Source: Pseudoramibacter faecis
GTDB lineage: Bacteria; Bacillota; Clostridia; Eubacteriales; Eubacteriaceae
Length of the DNA stretch: 64,000 nucleotides
Assembly (NCBI RefSeq): GCF_036289405.1
Contig: NZ_JAYFFI010000001.1
Span: 248,001 to 312,000, forward strand
Direction: 5' to 3'
Shown here: one piece after another, positions 17,643 to 26,373 of the stretch
Layout: each line of letters starts with the position of its first letter
Position numbering within the stretch: position 1 is the stretch's first letter
Translations under genes and position numbers: made by a program
Notes under the pieces: generated by a model
Database searches by the model: none
What the model saw: the letters and a program-made list of their open reading frames with translations, nothing else
What the model was told of the DNA's origin: nothing

Positions 17643-17672
17643 TTGCATTCCCTTTCCGTTCTGTATTAAGAT
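17643..17672 (+). promoter_or_regulatory. Possible promoter for the alpha/beta hydrolase gene
   Basis: TTGCAT (17643-17648), an 18-base spacer and TAAGAT (17667-17672), about 60 bases before the start codon at 17734. Confidence 0.4.
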
Positions 17673-17733
17673 TAAGAAAAGGTCACAACGTTTTATCGCT
17701 TTTGTGTACATTCATTAAAATCAAGGAGTTCTT

Positions 17734-18585
17734 ATGTTTCAAACGACGACCGTCTTATTTTCCGATACCACCTTTGAAAAGAAAGCAACCGTTTATGCTC
17801 CTGTTGGTGCTTCTCCCAAGGCCGTCCTGCTTTATTTTCACGGCGGCGGCCTGCTTTATGGCGAACGCAACGATTTGCCAGAATCCCATCTCCATGCACT
17901 GACTGACGCTGGATATGCCATTGTTGCTTTTGATTACCCCCTCGCACCATCTTCCAAAATCGACACCATTCTCGCCGATGTACGGGCCTCCATCACTTGC
18001 TATCTCAAGCAGCCTGAACATTTTCGTCTAACAGCACTGCCCTACTTCCTCTGGGGGCGCTCCGCCGGCGCTTATCTCGTTTTACTCGCCGCTGCACACA
18101 CCCACTTCAAGCAGAACCCGGCGGGCATTCTTTCCTACTATGGCTACGGATTTTTCTGTGATCACTGGTACTGCAGCCCAAATGCTTATTATCAAAACTT
18201 GCCGGCCGTCTCGTCCGACTGCCTTTTAAGACTGCCGGAAACGCCTCATGCTTGCGGACCGATGGACAGTTTTTACAGCGCCTATGTTTATGCCAGGCAA
18301 AGCGGTACCTGGAAAGATCTGTTTTTTTCGGGCCGGGAGAAATTCTTCTTTCTCAATTATTCCCTGCGCACTTGCGATAGTTTGCCGGCGCCGCTTTTTG
18401 CCGTACACAGCACCGGCGATCCCGACGTGCCTTATGCCGAATTTACCGCTTTGTGCGAACGTTTCCTCCCTTCGCGTTTTATCGCCACAGGGGATGTTCA
18501 CGATTTTGACCGCGATACTGAAAACCCGCAGACACGGCTGCTTTTAAAAGCCACCTTGAAATTTCTGGCAAAACGGCTCAATTGA
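17734..18585 (+). CDS. Alpha/beta hydrolase (HSL/Aes-like), function unknown
   Basis: 283 residues without a signal peptide, hence cytosolic. Motifs: oxyanion-hole FHGGGLLYGER near residue 35, nucleophile WGRSAGAY (Ser near residue 111), an acid in STGDPDVP near residue 229 and histidine in GDVHDFD near residue 252, giving a complete Ser-Asp-His triad. The HGGG motif is typical of hormone-sensitive-lipase-type esterases. It sits alone on the plus strand in the middle of the minus-strand allantoin genes, sharing a regulatory region with allE, so an ester or ureide-related hydrolase is possible. No family member of this type with an allantoin role is known to me. AAGGAG precedes the ATG, and a terminator follows. 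Confidence 0.85.
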   Translation: MFQTTTVLFSDTTFEKKATVYAPVGASPKAVLLYFHGGGLLYGERNDLPESHLHALTDAGYAIVAFDYPLAPSSKIDTILADVRASITCYLKQPEHFRLTALPYFLWGRSAGAYLVLLAAAHTHFKQNPAGILSYYGYGFFCDHWYCSPNAYYQNLPAVSSDCLLRLPETPHACGPMDSFYSAYVYARQSGTWKDLFFSGREKFFFLNYSLRTCDSLPAPLFAVHSTGDPDVPYAEFTALCERFLPSRFIATGDVHDFDRDTENPQTRLLLKATLKFLAKRLN

Positions 18586-18603
18586 ACCCTCTATTGTGCA
18601 AAT

Positions 18604-18645
18604 CCCGCCATCTCCGACTGCAATGCCGGATGATGACGGGTTTTT
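18604..18645 (+). terminator. Terminator after the alpha/beta hydrolase gene
   Basis: CCCGCCATC (18604-18612) pairs with GATGACGGG (18632-18640) with one mismatch, followed by TTTTT. It sits 19 bases after the stop codon. Confidence 0.72.
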
Positions 18646-18710
18646 GTGTGTCGTATTCATCTTTTTAAAAATGCTGTTCCACACACCTGCGCGGGAGGCA
18701 TCGCGCGCGA

Positions 18711-20081
18711 TTATTCAAGCCGGGTTCCCTTTCTGAAATTTTGGCAGGACGGCATCTTTTTCATGCAAAAGTAATAGACCAATGCCGTCGGAATCGTGGC
18801 CGTCAAAAACGAAATATTGACGTTGATGATGCCGATGACCGCGCCGACCGCCGTCGCGATAATTGCAGCCTTATTTACGCCTTTGCGACTGCCCTCATCA
18901 TCATACAAGTCGGCAAGCTGCGCTTGCGTAAAGCGGCGCTCGTGCAGAATATAAAAATCCGTGATCAGCACGGCAAAGATCGGGCCGAAAAACGCCGTAT
19001 AAATCTTCACGAACAAATCCAGCCCCGCAGCAGAAGCGTCGTTGGTTAAAATCCAGGGGCAGGTGCAGATGGCCAGCACGCCGACCAGAATCACAGCCGT
19101 CCGGTGTTTCATTTTAAACGCATCCATAAAAGCGTAAGAGGGCGGAACCACATTAGAAGCCAAATTTGTCGTCATCTGCGCGAACAGAATAAAGCACAAC
19201 GTGATGACCATTAAAAATTTATTGTCAACCATTTGGGCAAAAGCGTTAATCGGGTTGGCAATCCCCGTCGCCGTCGAGGCCATCGCCCCGATCAGCCCCA
19301 GCATGACCGTGGCCGGCACCATCGCCAAGAAATACGCCGCGCCACGCCTGCCGACTGAATAGCCTTGCTTGAGCTCTCGGGAATAGTCGCCCGCATTGAG
19401 CATAACTGTAGTGCTGTTGCCGAAAAAGGCGATACAGGCGGCTATAAAGGGCAGCCCCCAAGTCCCCTGGACGTTGGTCAGCCTCGTACTGATAACTGAT
19501 CCGTACTGGGTGATACAGATATAAAACATGTAAAACATGGCCAGGACGATAACGGCACCGCCGATATTTTCCACCCATTTGATGCCCTGGAAGCCCTTCA
19601 CCGAAAGAGCGATCTGCAGCGCCTGAAAAAGCAGGAAAAACAGCACGACGTTGCTGTAGCCAAACAGCGCGATGGCAATCTGATTGATCGCGCTGCCGCC
19701 CAGCCATGACTGAAAGCCGTACCAAACGATGGCTGGCAGACCGCGAATCATAACCGGGACAATGCTGCCCTTGGTACCGTAGGCACTTTTCAGCTGAATT
19801 GCATAGGGTGCGCCGGATCGATAGCTAAAGGCGTCGTTTAGGCAAATGCCAACAATTAACACCATCGATCCGATCAATACCGCGAGAAAAATCTGCAGAA
19901 GATTCAATCCCTTATCCAACTGAGCAGATCCCATCGTCAATGTCCCGATGGAGATACAGCCGCCGAGCCAGAGCATGAGATATGATGCCCATTTCATGCT
20001 GCGTTCTTCATCCTTTAATGGTTTTAAAGAAGCATTTTCCTTCTTAGCCGCCTGATCCCCATTCACTTTAATATCACTCAT
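18711..20081 (-). CDS. NCS1 family permease, copy 1 (allantoin/cytosine/purine type)
   Basis: 456 residues and about 12 hydrophobic segments. NCS1 features: LWLGGCISIGTL in the first helix (near residue 38), a Pro/Gly-rich SYRSGAPYAIQLKS in helix 3 (near residue 92), and GLPAIVWYGFQSWLGGSAIN near residue 115. These form the substrate- and sodium-site regions in the family. It follows allB copy 1 by 19 bases and resembles NCS1 copy 2 at 21549-22910, so the locus carries two permease/allantoinase pairs. Import of allantoin or a related ureide is the most likely role; which copy takes which substrate cannot be told from sequence alone. Confidence 0.9.
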   Translation of the reverse strand: MSDIKVNGDQAAKKENASLKPLKDEERSMKWASYLMLWLGGCISIGTLTMGSAQLDKGLNLLQIFLAVLIGSMVLIVGICLNDAFSYRSGAPYAIQLKSAYGTKGSIVPVMIRGLPAIVWYGFQSWLGGSAINQIAIALFGYSNVVLFFLLFQALQIALSVKGFQGIKWVENIGGAVIVLAMFYMFYICITQYGSVISTRLTNVQGTWGLPFIAACIAFFGNSTTVMLNAGDYSRELKQGYSVGRRGAAYFLAMVPATVMLGLIGAMASTATGIANPINAFAQMVDNKFLMVITLCFILFAQMTTNLASNVVPPSYAFMDAFKMKHRTAVILVGVLAICTCPWILTNDASAAGLDLFVKIYTAFFGPIFAVLITDFYILHERRFTQAQLADLYDDEGSRKGVNKAAIIATAVGAVIGIINVNISFLTATIPTALVYYFCMKKMPSCQNFRKGTRLE

Positions 20082-20100
20082 TTGCCCTCTCCTTTAACGT

Positions 20101-21510
20101 TTATTTTGAGTGCTTTGGCCGGATAAAAGTGCCGTGTCCTTTTCGCGCTTCGATATAGCTACCGTCTGCTGCCACCAATTCTCCGCGAATAAAGGTGTGC
20201 GTCGGCGCGCCTTTGCCGGTCAGGCCGTCAAAGCAGCTGACATGCCCTTTGGTATAAAGTTTTTCCTGATCGCAGCGCCAAGACTTGTCTGGATCAAGAA
20301 TGACGATATCCGCGTCAAAGCCGATTTCAAACGCACCTTTTTGTCCGTAAAAACCGAAGATTTTAGCCGGATTGTAATCCATCACCCTGGCGATCAGCAT
20401 CGGGCTGAGCCCCTTTTGGTGAACGGCCATGTCAAACATCATCGGCAGGAAGAACTGAATGGCATTCAAACCGCCCCACGCCTGCCAGATATCTTTGGTA
20501 GCGTTGTCTTTTTCTTCATCGGCCGCTGGGGAATGATCGCTGCCGACACAAGACAGTGTCCCGTCAAGAACGTAATCCCACAGATGATCCACATCTTCCT
20601 GTTCGCGCAGGGGCGGAGTGCATTTGGCCGGTCCGCCTTTTTCGAAAACAAAATCTTCGGTAAAGCCCAGATAATGCGGACAGGTTTCCGCCGTGATTGG
20701 CAGCCCCTCGTGCTGGGCATCCTTTACCGCCTGGGCCACCATGGGATGGCTCACATGGCAGATATGCACCCGACCGCCGGTGGCGCGGGCCATGTCAATC
20801 ACATTTTTGGTCGCCACGTACTCTGTCCAGACATCGTGGGCATTCAGGAAGGCACGGATTTTTTCCGTCCGGCTTAACTCGGTTTGTGCCTTGGCTTCTT
20901 TTTCTCTTTCAAGCACCTGGCCGAATTCTTCACAATGGAAACCGCAGAGCGCATTGTAAGGCTTTAAGATTTCCAGCGCTTTGCGGATATTGCCGAGATT
21001 AACAGTCGGGAACAGCGGGCCGTTGGGGCAGGTAAACCCTTTGAAGGCCGCCACACCGCAGGCTTCCAGATCTTCAAGGTCCGCCATGTTGTTTTTCACC
21101 GAATCAAGTTTATCATCCAAATCGCCGACCAGGCCGCCCCACAGACCATAATCCACATAAGAATGCTTGCTGATTTTGGACAACTTCAAATCGAAAATTT
21201 CTTTGTTCATCAGCGACGGATCGTTATTCAGCGGCATATCGATCAGTGTGGTGCACCCGGCTGCCACCGCGGCGCGGGATGCGGTTTCGAAATCTTCACG
21301 ATATTCAAATCCCGGCTCATTGAGGTGTGCATGGCAATCGATGATCCCCGGATAAACCAAATGTCCCTGGGCATCCACGGTTTCTTTCGCTTCCACCAGA
21401 GCACCCGGCGCAAAGAACGCCGCAAATTTTCCATCTTGCACCGCGATTTGCGCTTCAAACATCCGATCAGGTGTTACCAATCGGCCATTCGTAATTAATA
21501 AATCATACAT
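20101..21510 (-). CDS. allB: Allantoinase (amidohydrolase superfamily), copy 1
   Basis: 469 residues. Zinc-dependent ring opening of allantoin to allantoate. Cyclic amidohydrolase landmarks are complete: DCHAHLNEPG (metal HxH) near residue 55, AAFKGF with the probable carboxylated lysine near residue 145, HCEEFGQ near 184, HICHVSHP near 240 and SDHSPAADEEKD near 314. The start is the ATG at 21508-21510 with AAGGAG seven bases upstream; an in-frame upstream extension is unlikely. A second, diverged copy is at 22940-24313. One copy might act on another cyclic ureide such as hydantoin or dihydropyrimidine, but both retain allantoinase-like metal motifs. Part of the cluster allB2-NCS1-allB1-NCS1. 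Confidence 0.9.
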   Translation of the reverse strand: MYDLLITNGRLVTPDRMFEAQIAVQDGKFAAFFAPGALVEAKETVDAQGHLVYPGIIDCHAHLNEPGFEYREDFETASRAAVAAGCTTLIDMPLNNDPSLMNKEIFDLKLSKISKHSYVDYGLWGGLVGDLDDKLDSVKNNMADLEDLEACGVAAFKGFTCPNGPLFPTVNLGNIRKALEILKPYNALCGFHCEEFGQVLEREKEAKAQTELSRTEKIRAFLNAHDVWTEYVATKNVIDMARATGGRVHICHVSHPMVAQAVKDAQHEGLPITAETCPHYLGFTEDFVFEKGGPAKCTPPLREQEDVDHLWDYVLDGTLSCVGSDHSPAADEEKDNATKDIWQAWGGLNAIQFFLPMMFDMAVHQKGLSPMLIARVMDYNPAKIFGFYGQKGAFEIGFDADIVILDPDKSWRCDQEKLYTKGHVSCFDGLTGKGAPTHTFIRGELVAADGSYIEARKGHGTFIRPKHSK

Positions 21511-21548
21511 CTTGGCTCCTTCTCTCTTTAAAAGCACAATAGACACCT

Positions 21549-22910
21549 TTAATCTTTTTCAAAAATGGTACCGATTTTGAACTTTTCACTTGTCGGCATC
21601 ACCTTCATCAGAAAATAATAGACGACCCCCGTCGGAATCAAACTGATATACCACGATAAATCCATCACAAACAGCGAACACGCCGATCCGACGATGATCG
21701 CGATGACACCTGCCCAGTTGATCCCTTTGAATGGGCCTTCTTTATCGTAGAGCAAATTGACATCCAGCTTTGACTTTCTCAGCAGGTAATAATCCACCAC
21801 CATCACGGCAAAAATCGGTCCGAGGAATGCGGAGTAAAAACGGGTAAACAAAGAGAGACCCGCGGCAGACTCCGCCGTAACCAATCGCCAGGGCATCACA
21901 CAGATCGACAGCACGCCGACGAGAACCGTCGCCCAGGACCACTTCATGTTGAAAGATTCCACCAAGACGTAAGCCGGCGGCACAATATTATTCAGCACAT
22001 TGGTCGTCACCTGCGCAAACGCAATGAAGAGCAGGGTTACAACGGTTAAGATTTTGCTGCCCATCGTAGTGGAAAATACCATAACCGGATCGGAGTTGCC
22101 CGTCGCAGCTGTCACCAGCAGGCCAATGAGGCCCATAAACATCGTCACTGGAAGGATGGCCACCGTATAAATGCTGCCGGTCTTCACCGGTCCGATTCGG
22201 CGCTGTTCATTGCGGCTGTAGTCTGACGCGTTGATGATCATCGTCGAATAAATGCCCAAAAACGAGGTAGTCGCTGCCCAAAAAGGCATCCCCCAGGTGC
22301 CTTTAATCCCCGAAAAGGCACTCCCGATTTCCACGGCAAACTGCGTTTTGACCACATAGAGCATATAGATCAAAATGGCGACAACAAAGATACAGGAAAT
22401 ATTTTCAAGCCATTTGATTTCTTTAAATCCGCGAATGGCCAAAGCCACCTGTAAAATAGTAAAGGCCACAAAAACCACTACCAGATGATCAAATCCGAAA
22501 AGCAACTTCAAACAACTGTTGATGGCGCCACCGCCAACCCAACTTTGATAACCGAACCAGACAATGGCTGGAATCCCGCGCAAAAATCCTGGAATTTTTA
22601 GTCCTGCAAGACCGAAACTGCTGCGCAGCTGAACGGTGAACGGCACCCCGTATTGATGGCCGCAGTTGCCGATCAGCACCAGACCGACAGCGATCACCAA
22701 GCAGCCGATGGTCATTGCCAAAATGGCCTGCGTCACCGTCAACACACCGATCAAACTCGCCCCCATGGAAAAAGTCCCGATGGACACGCATCCTCCCATA
22801 AAGCTCGCGCCATAAGACAGCGGATCCATGATGCGCTCTTCAGTCGGCCGCAAATCTTCATTGACGTCTTTGGCCAACGATTCTTTTAATTTTCGATTCT
22901 CTGTAATCAT
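21549..22910 (-). CDS. NCS1 family permease, copy 2
   Basis: 453 residues, about 12 transmembrane segments. It shares with copy 1 the helix 1 motif GGCVSIGTFSMG, the helix 3 segment GVPFTVQLRSSFG and GIPAIVWFGYQSWVGGGAIN, while many other positions differ. The chosen start is the ATG at 22908-22910, preceded by GAGGAGG; in-frame residues further upstream overlap the preceding allantoinase gene and lack a binding site. It follows allB copy 2 by 29 bases and precedes allB copy 1 by 38 bases. Allantoin or related nucleobase uptake is the likely role. Confidence 0.9.
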   Translation of the reverse strand: MITENRKLKESLAKDVNEDLRPTEERIMDPLSYGASFMGGCVSIGTFSMGASLIGVLTVTQAILAMTIGCLVIAVGLVLIGNCGHQYGVPFTVQLRSSFGLAGLKIPGFLRGIPAIVWFGYQSWVGGGAINSCLKLLFGFDHLVVVFVAFTILQVALAIRGFKEIKWLENISCIFVVAILIYMLYVVKTQFAVEIGSAFSGIKGTWGMPFWAATTSFLGIYSTMIINASDYSRNEQRRIGPVKTGSIYTVAILPVTMFMGLIGLLVTAATGNSDPVMVFSTTMGSKILTVVTLLFIAFAQVTTNVLNNIVPPAYVLVESFNMKWSWATVLVGVLSICVMPWRLVTAESAAGLSLFTRFYSAFLGPIFAVMVVDYYLLRKSKLDVNLLYDKEGPFKGINWAGVIAIIVGSACSLFVMDLSWYISLIPTGVVYYFLMKVMPTSEKFKIGTIFEKD

Positions 22911-22939
22911 TTCACGCCTCCTCTCAATATCGCAATTCC

Positions 22940-24313
22940 TTAATGCAGTCGGGCAACCAATGCGCCGGTCCCCTTTTTTCCCACCAACTTTTGCTGCTTT
23001 GCCATTACATGGCCGCGCAGGATGGTACACACGGGCGCACCTTGACCCTTCATGCCCACAAATGCCGAAATCGGATTAACATAATATAAATCTTCCGCTC
23101 GAATCTCCCATTTCAAGTCCGGATCAATAATGACGAAATCCGCATCAAATCCGGGGCGGATATCGCCTTTTCGGCCATAAATCCCAAAAGCCTTCGCCGG
23201 GTTTTGCGCCATGGCTTTCGCCAGTACAACCGGCGAGATTTTCCGCTTGATCACCCCTTCGAAAAACACCGCCTGAACACAGCTTTGGATGCCGCTGATG
23301 CCGCCCCAAACGTCAAAGACGTTTTCGATCGGCCGCCCCAGGATCGCTTTGAATTTTTCGTCATAACTGCAAGGGGAGTGATCCGAAGCGATCCCGCTGA
23401 ACGTGCCGTCCACAACGTAATCCCACAGCCGATTCCGTTCTTCGACGGTCCGGAGCGGCGGCGCACATTTAAACAACGCGCCATTTCTGACCACATCTTC
23501 ATCGGTAAAGCTCAAATAGTGAGCACAGGTTTCAGCCGTCACATCAATCCCTGCCTGCTGGGCCTCTTTGATCTTTTGGGCAACGTCCGGGCTGCTCACA
23601 TGGCAAATATGCACTTTACATCTCTTTTCCTTAGCCATTTCAATAATCGCCAAAGTCGCAACCATTTCAGAGGCAACCGTCCGCGAATCCAGGAAATCCC
23701 GCCAGGTTAGCCGTCCAGCTTTTTTCATATGGTTTTCCCGTTCCTTAATCATGCTGAAATCTTCGCAATGGAAACCCGCACGGCCATCAAACGCCCGAAT
23801 AATTTCCATCGCCTCGTAGGCCTGACCGTAGCTCAGCGATGCATAATCCGGCGAAACGGGACCAATAAACGATTTAAAGGCCACACATCCGCCTTTATCC
23901 AGGTCTTTTAAGTCGTCAAAATTTGTCGGAATCAGCCCGCCCCAAAAGCAATAATCCGAGTACGCCTGAGATGATACCTTGGCTTCTTTAATGTTTAAAA
24001 GCTCACCGGTGGTCATTGCCGGCTCATTTTGCAGCGGCATATCCAGCACGGTGGTATAGCCCCCTGCGATGGCTGCCGCCGTTCCGTGTTCATAATCCTC
24101 CCGCCATTCATATCCCGGATCGTTGAGGTGGGCGTGCGTGTCAATGGCCCCCGGGAAAACATATTTACCCGCCGCATCGATGGTCTCTTTGGCTTCAACG
24201 GCAATTTCCGGTGCCAGAACAGCTGCTATTTTTTCGTCTTTGACAGCGATACCTCCTTCAAAGATTTCATCCCCTGTTACAATTTTTCCGCTTTTAATCC
24301 ACAGATCATACAT
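22940..24313 (-). CDS. allB: Allantoinase (amidohydrolase superfamily), copy 2
   Basis: 457 residues. The same metal-binding layout as copy 1: DTHAHLNDPGYEWRED near residue 57, CVAFKSFIG near 145, HCEDFS near 183, HICHVSSP near 240 and SDHSPCSYDEK near 313. It is clearly paralogous to copy 1 from end to end. The start is the ATG at 24311-24313, spaced 5-6 bases from AAGGAGG. It is the first gene of a run of four minus-strand genes (allB2-NCS1-allB1-NCS1) and is preceded by a copy of the AAAAATTGGTTGA element 28 bases upstream. Confidence 0.9.
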   Translation of the reverse strand: MYDLWIKSGKIVTGDEIFEGGIAVKDEKIAAVLAPEIAVEAKETIDAAGKYVFPGAIDTHAHLNDPGYEWREDYEHGTAAAIAGGYTTVLDMPLQNEPAMTTGELLNIKEAKVSSQAYSDYCFWGGLIPTNFDDLKDLDKGGCVAFKSFIGPVSPDYASLSYGQAYEAMEIIRAFDGRAGFHCEDFSMIKERENHMKKAGRLTWRDFLDSRTVASEMVATLAIIEMAKEKRCKVHICHVSSPDVAQKIKEAQQAGIDVTAETCAHYLSFTDEDVVRNGALFKCAPPLRTVEERNRLWDYVVDGTFSGIASDHSPCSYDEKFKAILGRPIENVFDVWGGISGIQSCVQAVFFEGVIKRKISPVVLAKAMAQNPAKAFGIYGRKGDIRPGFDADFVIIDPDLKWEIRAEDLYYVNPISAFVGMKGQGAPVCTILRGHVMAKQQKLVGKKGTGALVARLH

Positions 24314-24340
24314 GGTATCCTCCTTCAAGTTGTAAATTAT

Positions 24341-24354
24341 TCAACCAATTTTTA
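24341..24354 (-). promoter_or_regulatory. Candidate operator upstream of allB copy 2
   Basis: Minus-strand AAAAATTGGTTGA, matching the two copies upstream of allE. It is located between the presumed promoter and the ribosome binding site, so binding here would block rather than recruit polymerase (inference). Confidence 0.5.
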
Positions 24355-24446
24355 CTTCCTTTGAGACAATTTTAATCGGTTTCTTACACAAAATCAAGGC
24401 GATAATTCATTTTTTTCTTCTAAATACCAATTCTGAAATAAATTGT

Positions 24447-24497
24447 AAAATTTTGGTTGACCGTATTTTATACATTTTTTACATTTTATGTTATAAT
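24447..24497 (+). promoter_or_regulatory. allH promoter with candidate operator
   Basis: AAAATTTTGGTTGA (24447-24460) is a fourth copy of the shared element, here oriented toward the plus-strand gene. It is followed by TATACA (24469-24474), a 17-base spacer and a perfect TATAAT (24492-24497). The rest of 24314-24554 is AT-rich with nothing further recognised. Confidence 0.5.
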
Positions 24498-24554
24498 AAA
24501 TTCGTCACATTATCGGCATTCGCCGATGCCATCCCAATATGAAAGGGGTTTTCA

Positions 24555-25424
24555 ATGTCAATCATCATTCATTCCCGAAGTGAATACCTCACGCCGTTTT
24601 TTTCCCGCCATTATGCTCAAGGTCATGTTCATTCGGTTTATCGCCATACCATCAACCTGGTGATGGATTCCCAGCTGATATCCTTGCAACCTTTGTCTTC
24701 CTCTTTTTCTCCCGTCACCCTCGCCGTGGCCGATGAAGATTTTAGCACCTTGGCCATCGCTCCCGGCACGGCTGTTCACCTCGCCGGCAACAAGCTGTGT
24801 TGCCAAACGACGAATCGTGCTCTTTCTTTCGATACTGCACGGTCCCATATCCTGCCTTCCTCTCTCAGCGCCTGTTACCCTTGCGACCCGCGTTTTTTAT
24901 CTGCCATGGCCATGCACATTATCTCCCGGAGCAATGCTGACGGATTTGCCTCGCTCATTAACCGGTCATACGATCATACCGATCTAATCCTCGCGGCCGC
25001 CAAGGCGTTCCTTGTCAAAACGCAGCATCAGTTGGAAAACTGTCATCCCGCTGCTGCGGCCGAAACGCTTTCGCAAATAATCGGCTTGGGCATCGGCCTG
25101 ACCCCCAGCGGCGACGATTTTTTATGCGGGGCGCTGGCTGCTCTGCGCGCTTGCAATCTCTGGCAGAGCCTCTTCAGCAGGTCTCTGCGTCAAATTCTGG
25201 CCTCGCGTCTTTCCCAGACCAATCCCATCAGTGCTGCATTCTTGCGCTGTGCCCTGCAAAGTCATTTCAGCCCGGCTGTTTTGCAATTTTTTTGCGATCC
25301 GCTGCCGCTCGATGATCAAACTATACAAAAACGTTTTGAAGCGATCGGCCATTCTTCCGGGATGGACACCTTATGCGGCATCTCCTTTGCACTATCTTTG
25401 GAGAGCAATGGCCATCTGCAATAA
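24555..25424 (+). CDS. allH: DUF2877 protein, oxamate carbamoyltransferase subunit AllH (YlbF-like)
   Basis: 289 residues. The DUF2877 signature GLGIGLTPSGDDFLCGALA is at about residue 177, and the closing motif IGHSSGMDTLCGI near residue 270. In E. coli the DUF2877 protein YlbF was reported as the third component of oxamic transcarbamylase (AllFGH) together with FdrA and YlbE. Here the other two components are fused in one gene about 9 kb away on the opposite strand. This gene is divergent from allB copy 2 and shares its regulatory region. It starts at an ATG behind AAAGGGG. No other function is suggested by the neighbourhood. Confidence 0.87.
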   Translation: MSIIIHSRSEYLTPFFSRHYAQGHVHSVYRHTINLVMDSQLISLQPLSSSFSPVTLAVADEDFSTLAIAPGTAVHLAGNKLCCQTTNRALSFDTARSHILPSSLSACYPCDPRFLSAMAMHIISRSNADGFASLINRSYDHTDLILAAAKAFLVKTQHQLENCHPAAAAETLSQIIGLGIGLTPSGDDFLCGALAALRACNLWQSLFSRSLRQILASRLSQTNPISAAFLRCALQSHFSPAVLQFFCDPLPLDDQTIQKRFEAIGHSSGMDTLCGISFALSLESNGHLQ

Positions 25425-25499
25425 AAGATCGGTTTAATCCGGCATTCGACGTATAATAAAACTGTCAAAATCGATAAAAAGAAAGGAAGGACTAAACAA

Positions 25500-26030
25500 A
25501 TGAATCCTCTGATGCAAACCATGAGTGCACGCCGCAGCGTTCGCCAATACAACGGACAGCCCGTCTGCGATGATGCCCTTGACGCCATTTTGCGCGCGGG
25601 CATGCTGGCACCAACCGGCAAGGGCATCCGACCCTACGACTTTATCGTCATCAAAAATGCGGCCACGCTGAAAAAATTAATCGGTTGTCGGGCCGGCGGT
25701 GCTAAAATGCTTGAAACCGCCAGTGCCGCGATCGCTGTACTAGGCGACGAAAATCGCTCAGACACCTGGATCGAGGATTGCTCCGTGAGCATGGGCTATA
25801 TGCACTTAATGGCCTCTGAACTCGGACTTGGCAGTTGTTGGTTGCAGATCCGCCTGCGGCCTTCCAACACAGATGAGCTTTCTGCTGAAGCCTTTTCCCG
25901 CGGTCTCCTCGACTTCCCACAGAATGAACGGTTGGAAGCACTTCTCGTCCTAGGTCCCATCGATCAAGTTCCTACTCCGAATCAGCCGGACTTACTTCCG
26001 ATGGATAAAGTTCACAAGGAAAAATGGTGA
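25500..26030 (+). CDS. Nitroreductase family FMN protein
   Basis: 176 residues. The N-terminus MSARRSVRQYNGQPV (about residues 8-22) and LAPTGKGIRPYDFIVI (about residue 36) form the FMN-binding region of the nitroreductase fold, and SELGLGSCWLQIR near residue 110 is the usual central motif. It probably reduces a nitro, quinone or related compound with NAD(P)H. It starts 75 bases after allH and has its own binding site (AAGGAAGGA), so it may be the last gene of that unit, without an obvious allantoin role. The substrate is unknown. Confidence 0.88.
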   Translation: MNPLMQTMSARRSVRQYNGQPVCDDALDAILRAGMLAPTGKGIRPYDFIVIKNAATLKKLIGCRAGGAKMLETASAAIAVLGDENRSDTWIEDCSVSMGYMHLMASELGLGSCWLQIRLRPSNTDELSAEAFSRGLLDFPQNERLEALLVLGPIDQVPTPNQPDLLPMDKVHKEKW

Positions 26031-26056
26031 TCGGCAGGCATTTACCTACCGATCAC
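26029..26056 (+). terminator. Hairpin overlapping the end of the nitroreductase gene
   Basis: TGATCGGCAGG and CCTACCGATCA form an 11-bp stem with one mismatch and a short loop, beginning inside the stop codon. No strong T tract follows, so termination efficiency is uncertain. Confidence 0.45.
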
Positions 26057-26140
26057 ACCGAAATGGCCACCAATTTTGATTCTGTCACGCTTCCTGCCCA
26101 TGTCATGGGACAGGATTTTTTTATTTTCCATCGACTGCGA

Positions 26141-26340
26141 TGTAATAAAAAAGACCGTCTATCGGATGGTTTTTGAGCACTTGGCGTATGACGCCGCCTT
26201 TGAATCTTAGAAGCTGCCACCGATATCCGGGAGCAGGATGACGATGATTTTGATTAAATTTTTCGGCGTTTGTCCATGTGTTGCTTTGCGCCCCGGTTAC
26301 CATCAAGATCGGTGCCGGCCGTGGCCGCATCTCCAACAAT
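26141..26340 (-). pseudogene. Decayed 3' remnant of a second cysK with its terminator
   Basis: The sequence from about 26148 matches the tail of the intact cysK at 28596-28760: a degenerate copy of the terminator (AAAAAAGACCGTC ... GGATGG), then GAATCTTAGA, then ATCCGGGAGCAG. Read on the minus strand it gives KIIVILLPDIGG before a stop, against KTIVALLPDTGD in the intact gene. Further upstream the similarity fades and the frame is broken by indels. It is the trace of a duplication and decay; no function is expected. The rest of 26031-26468 holds only two hairpins. Confidence 0.7.
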
Positions 26341-26373
26341 CCGCCCCGCATCCTTAAGCCCACGGATTGATCC

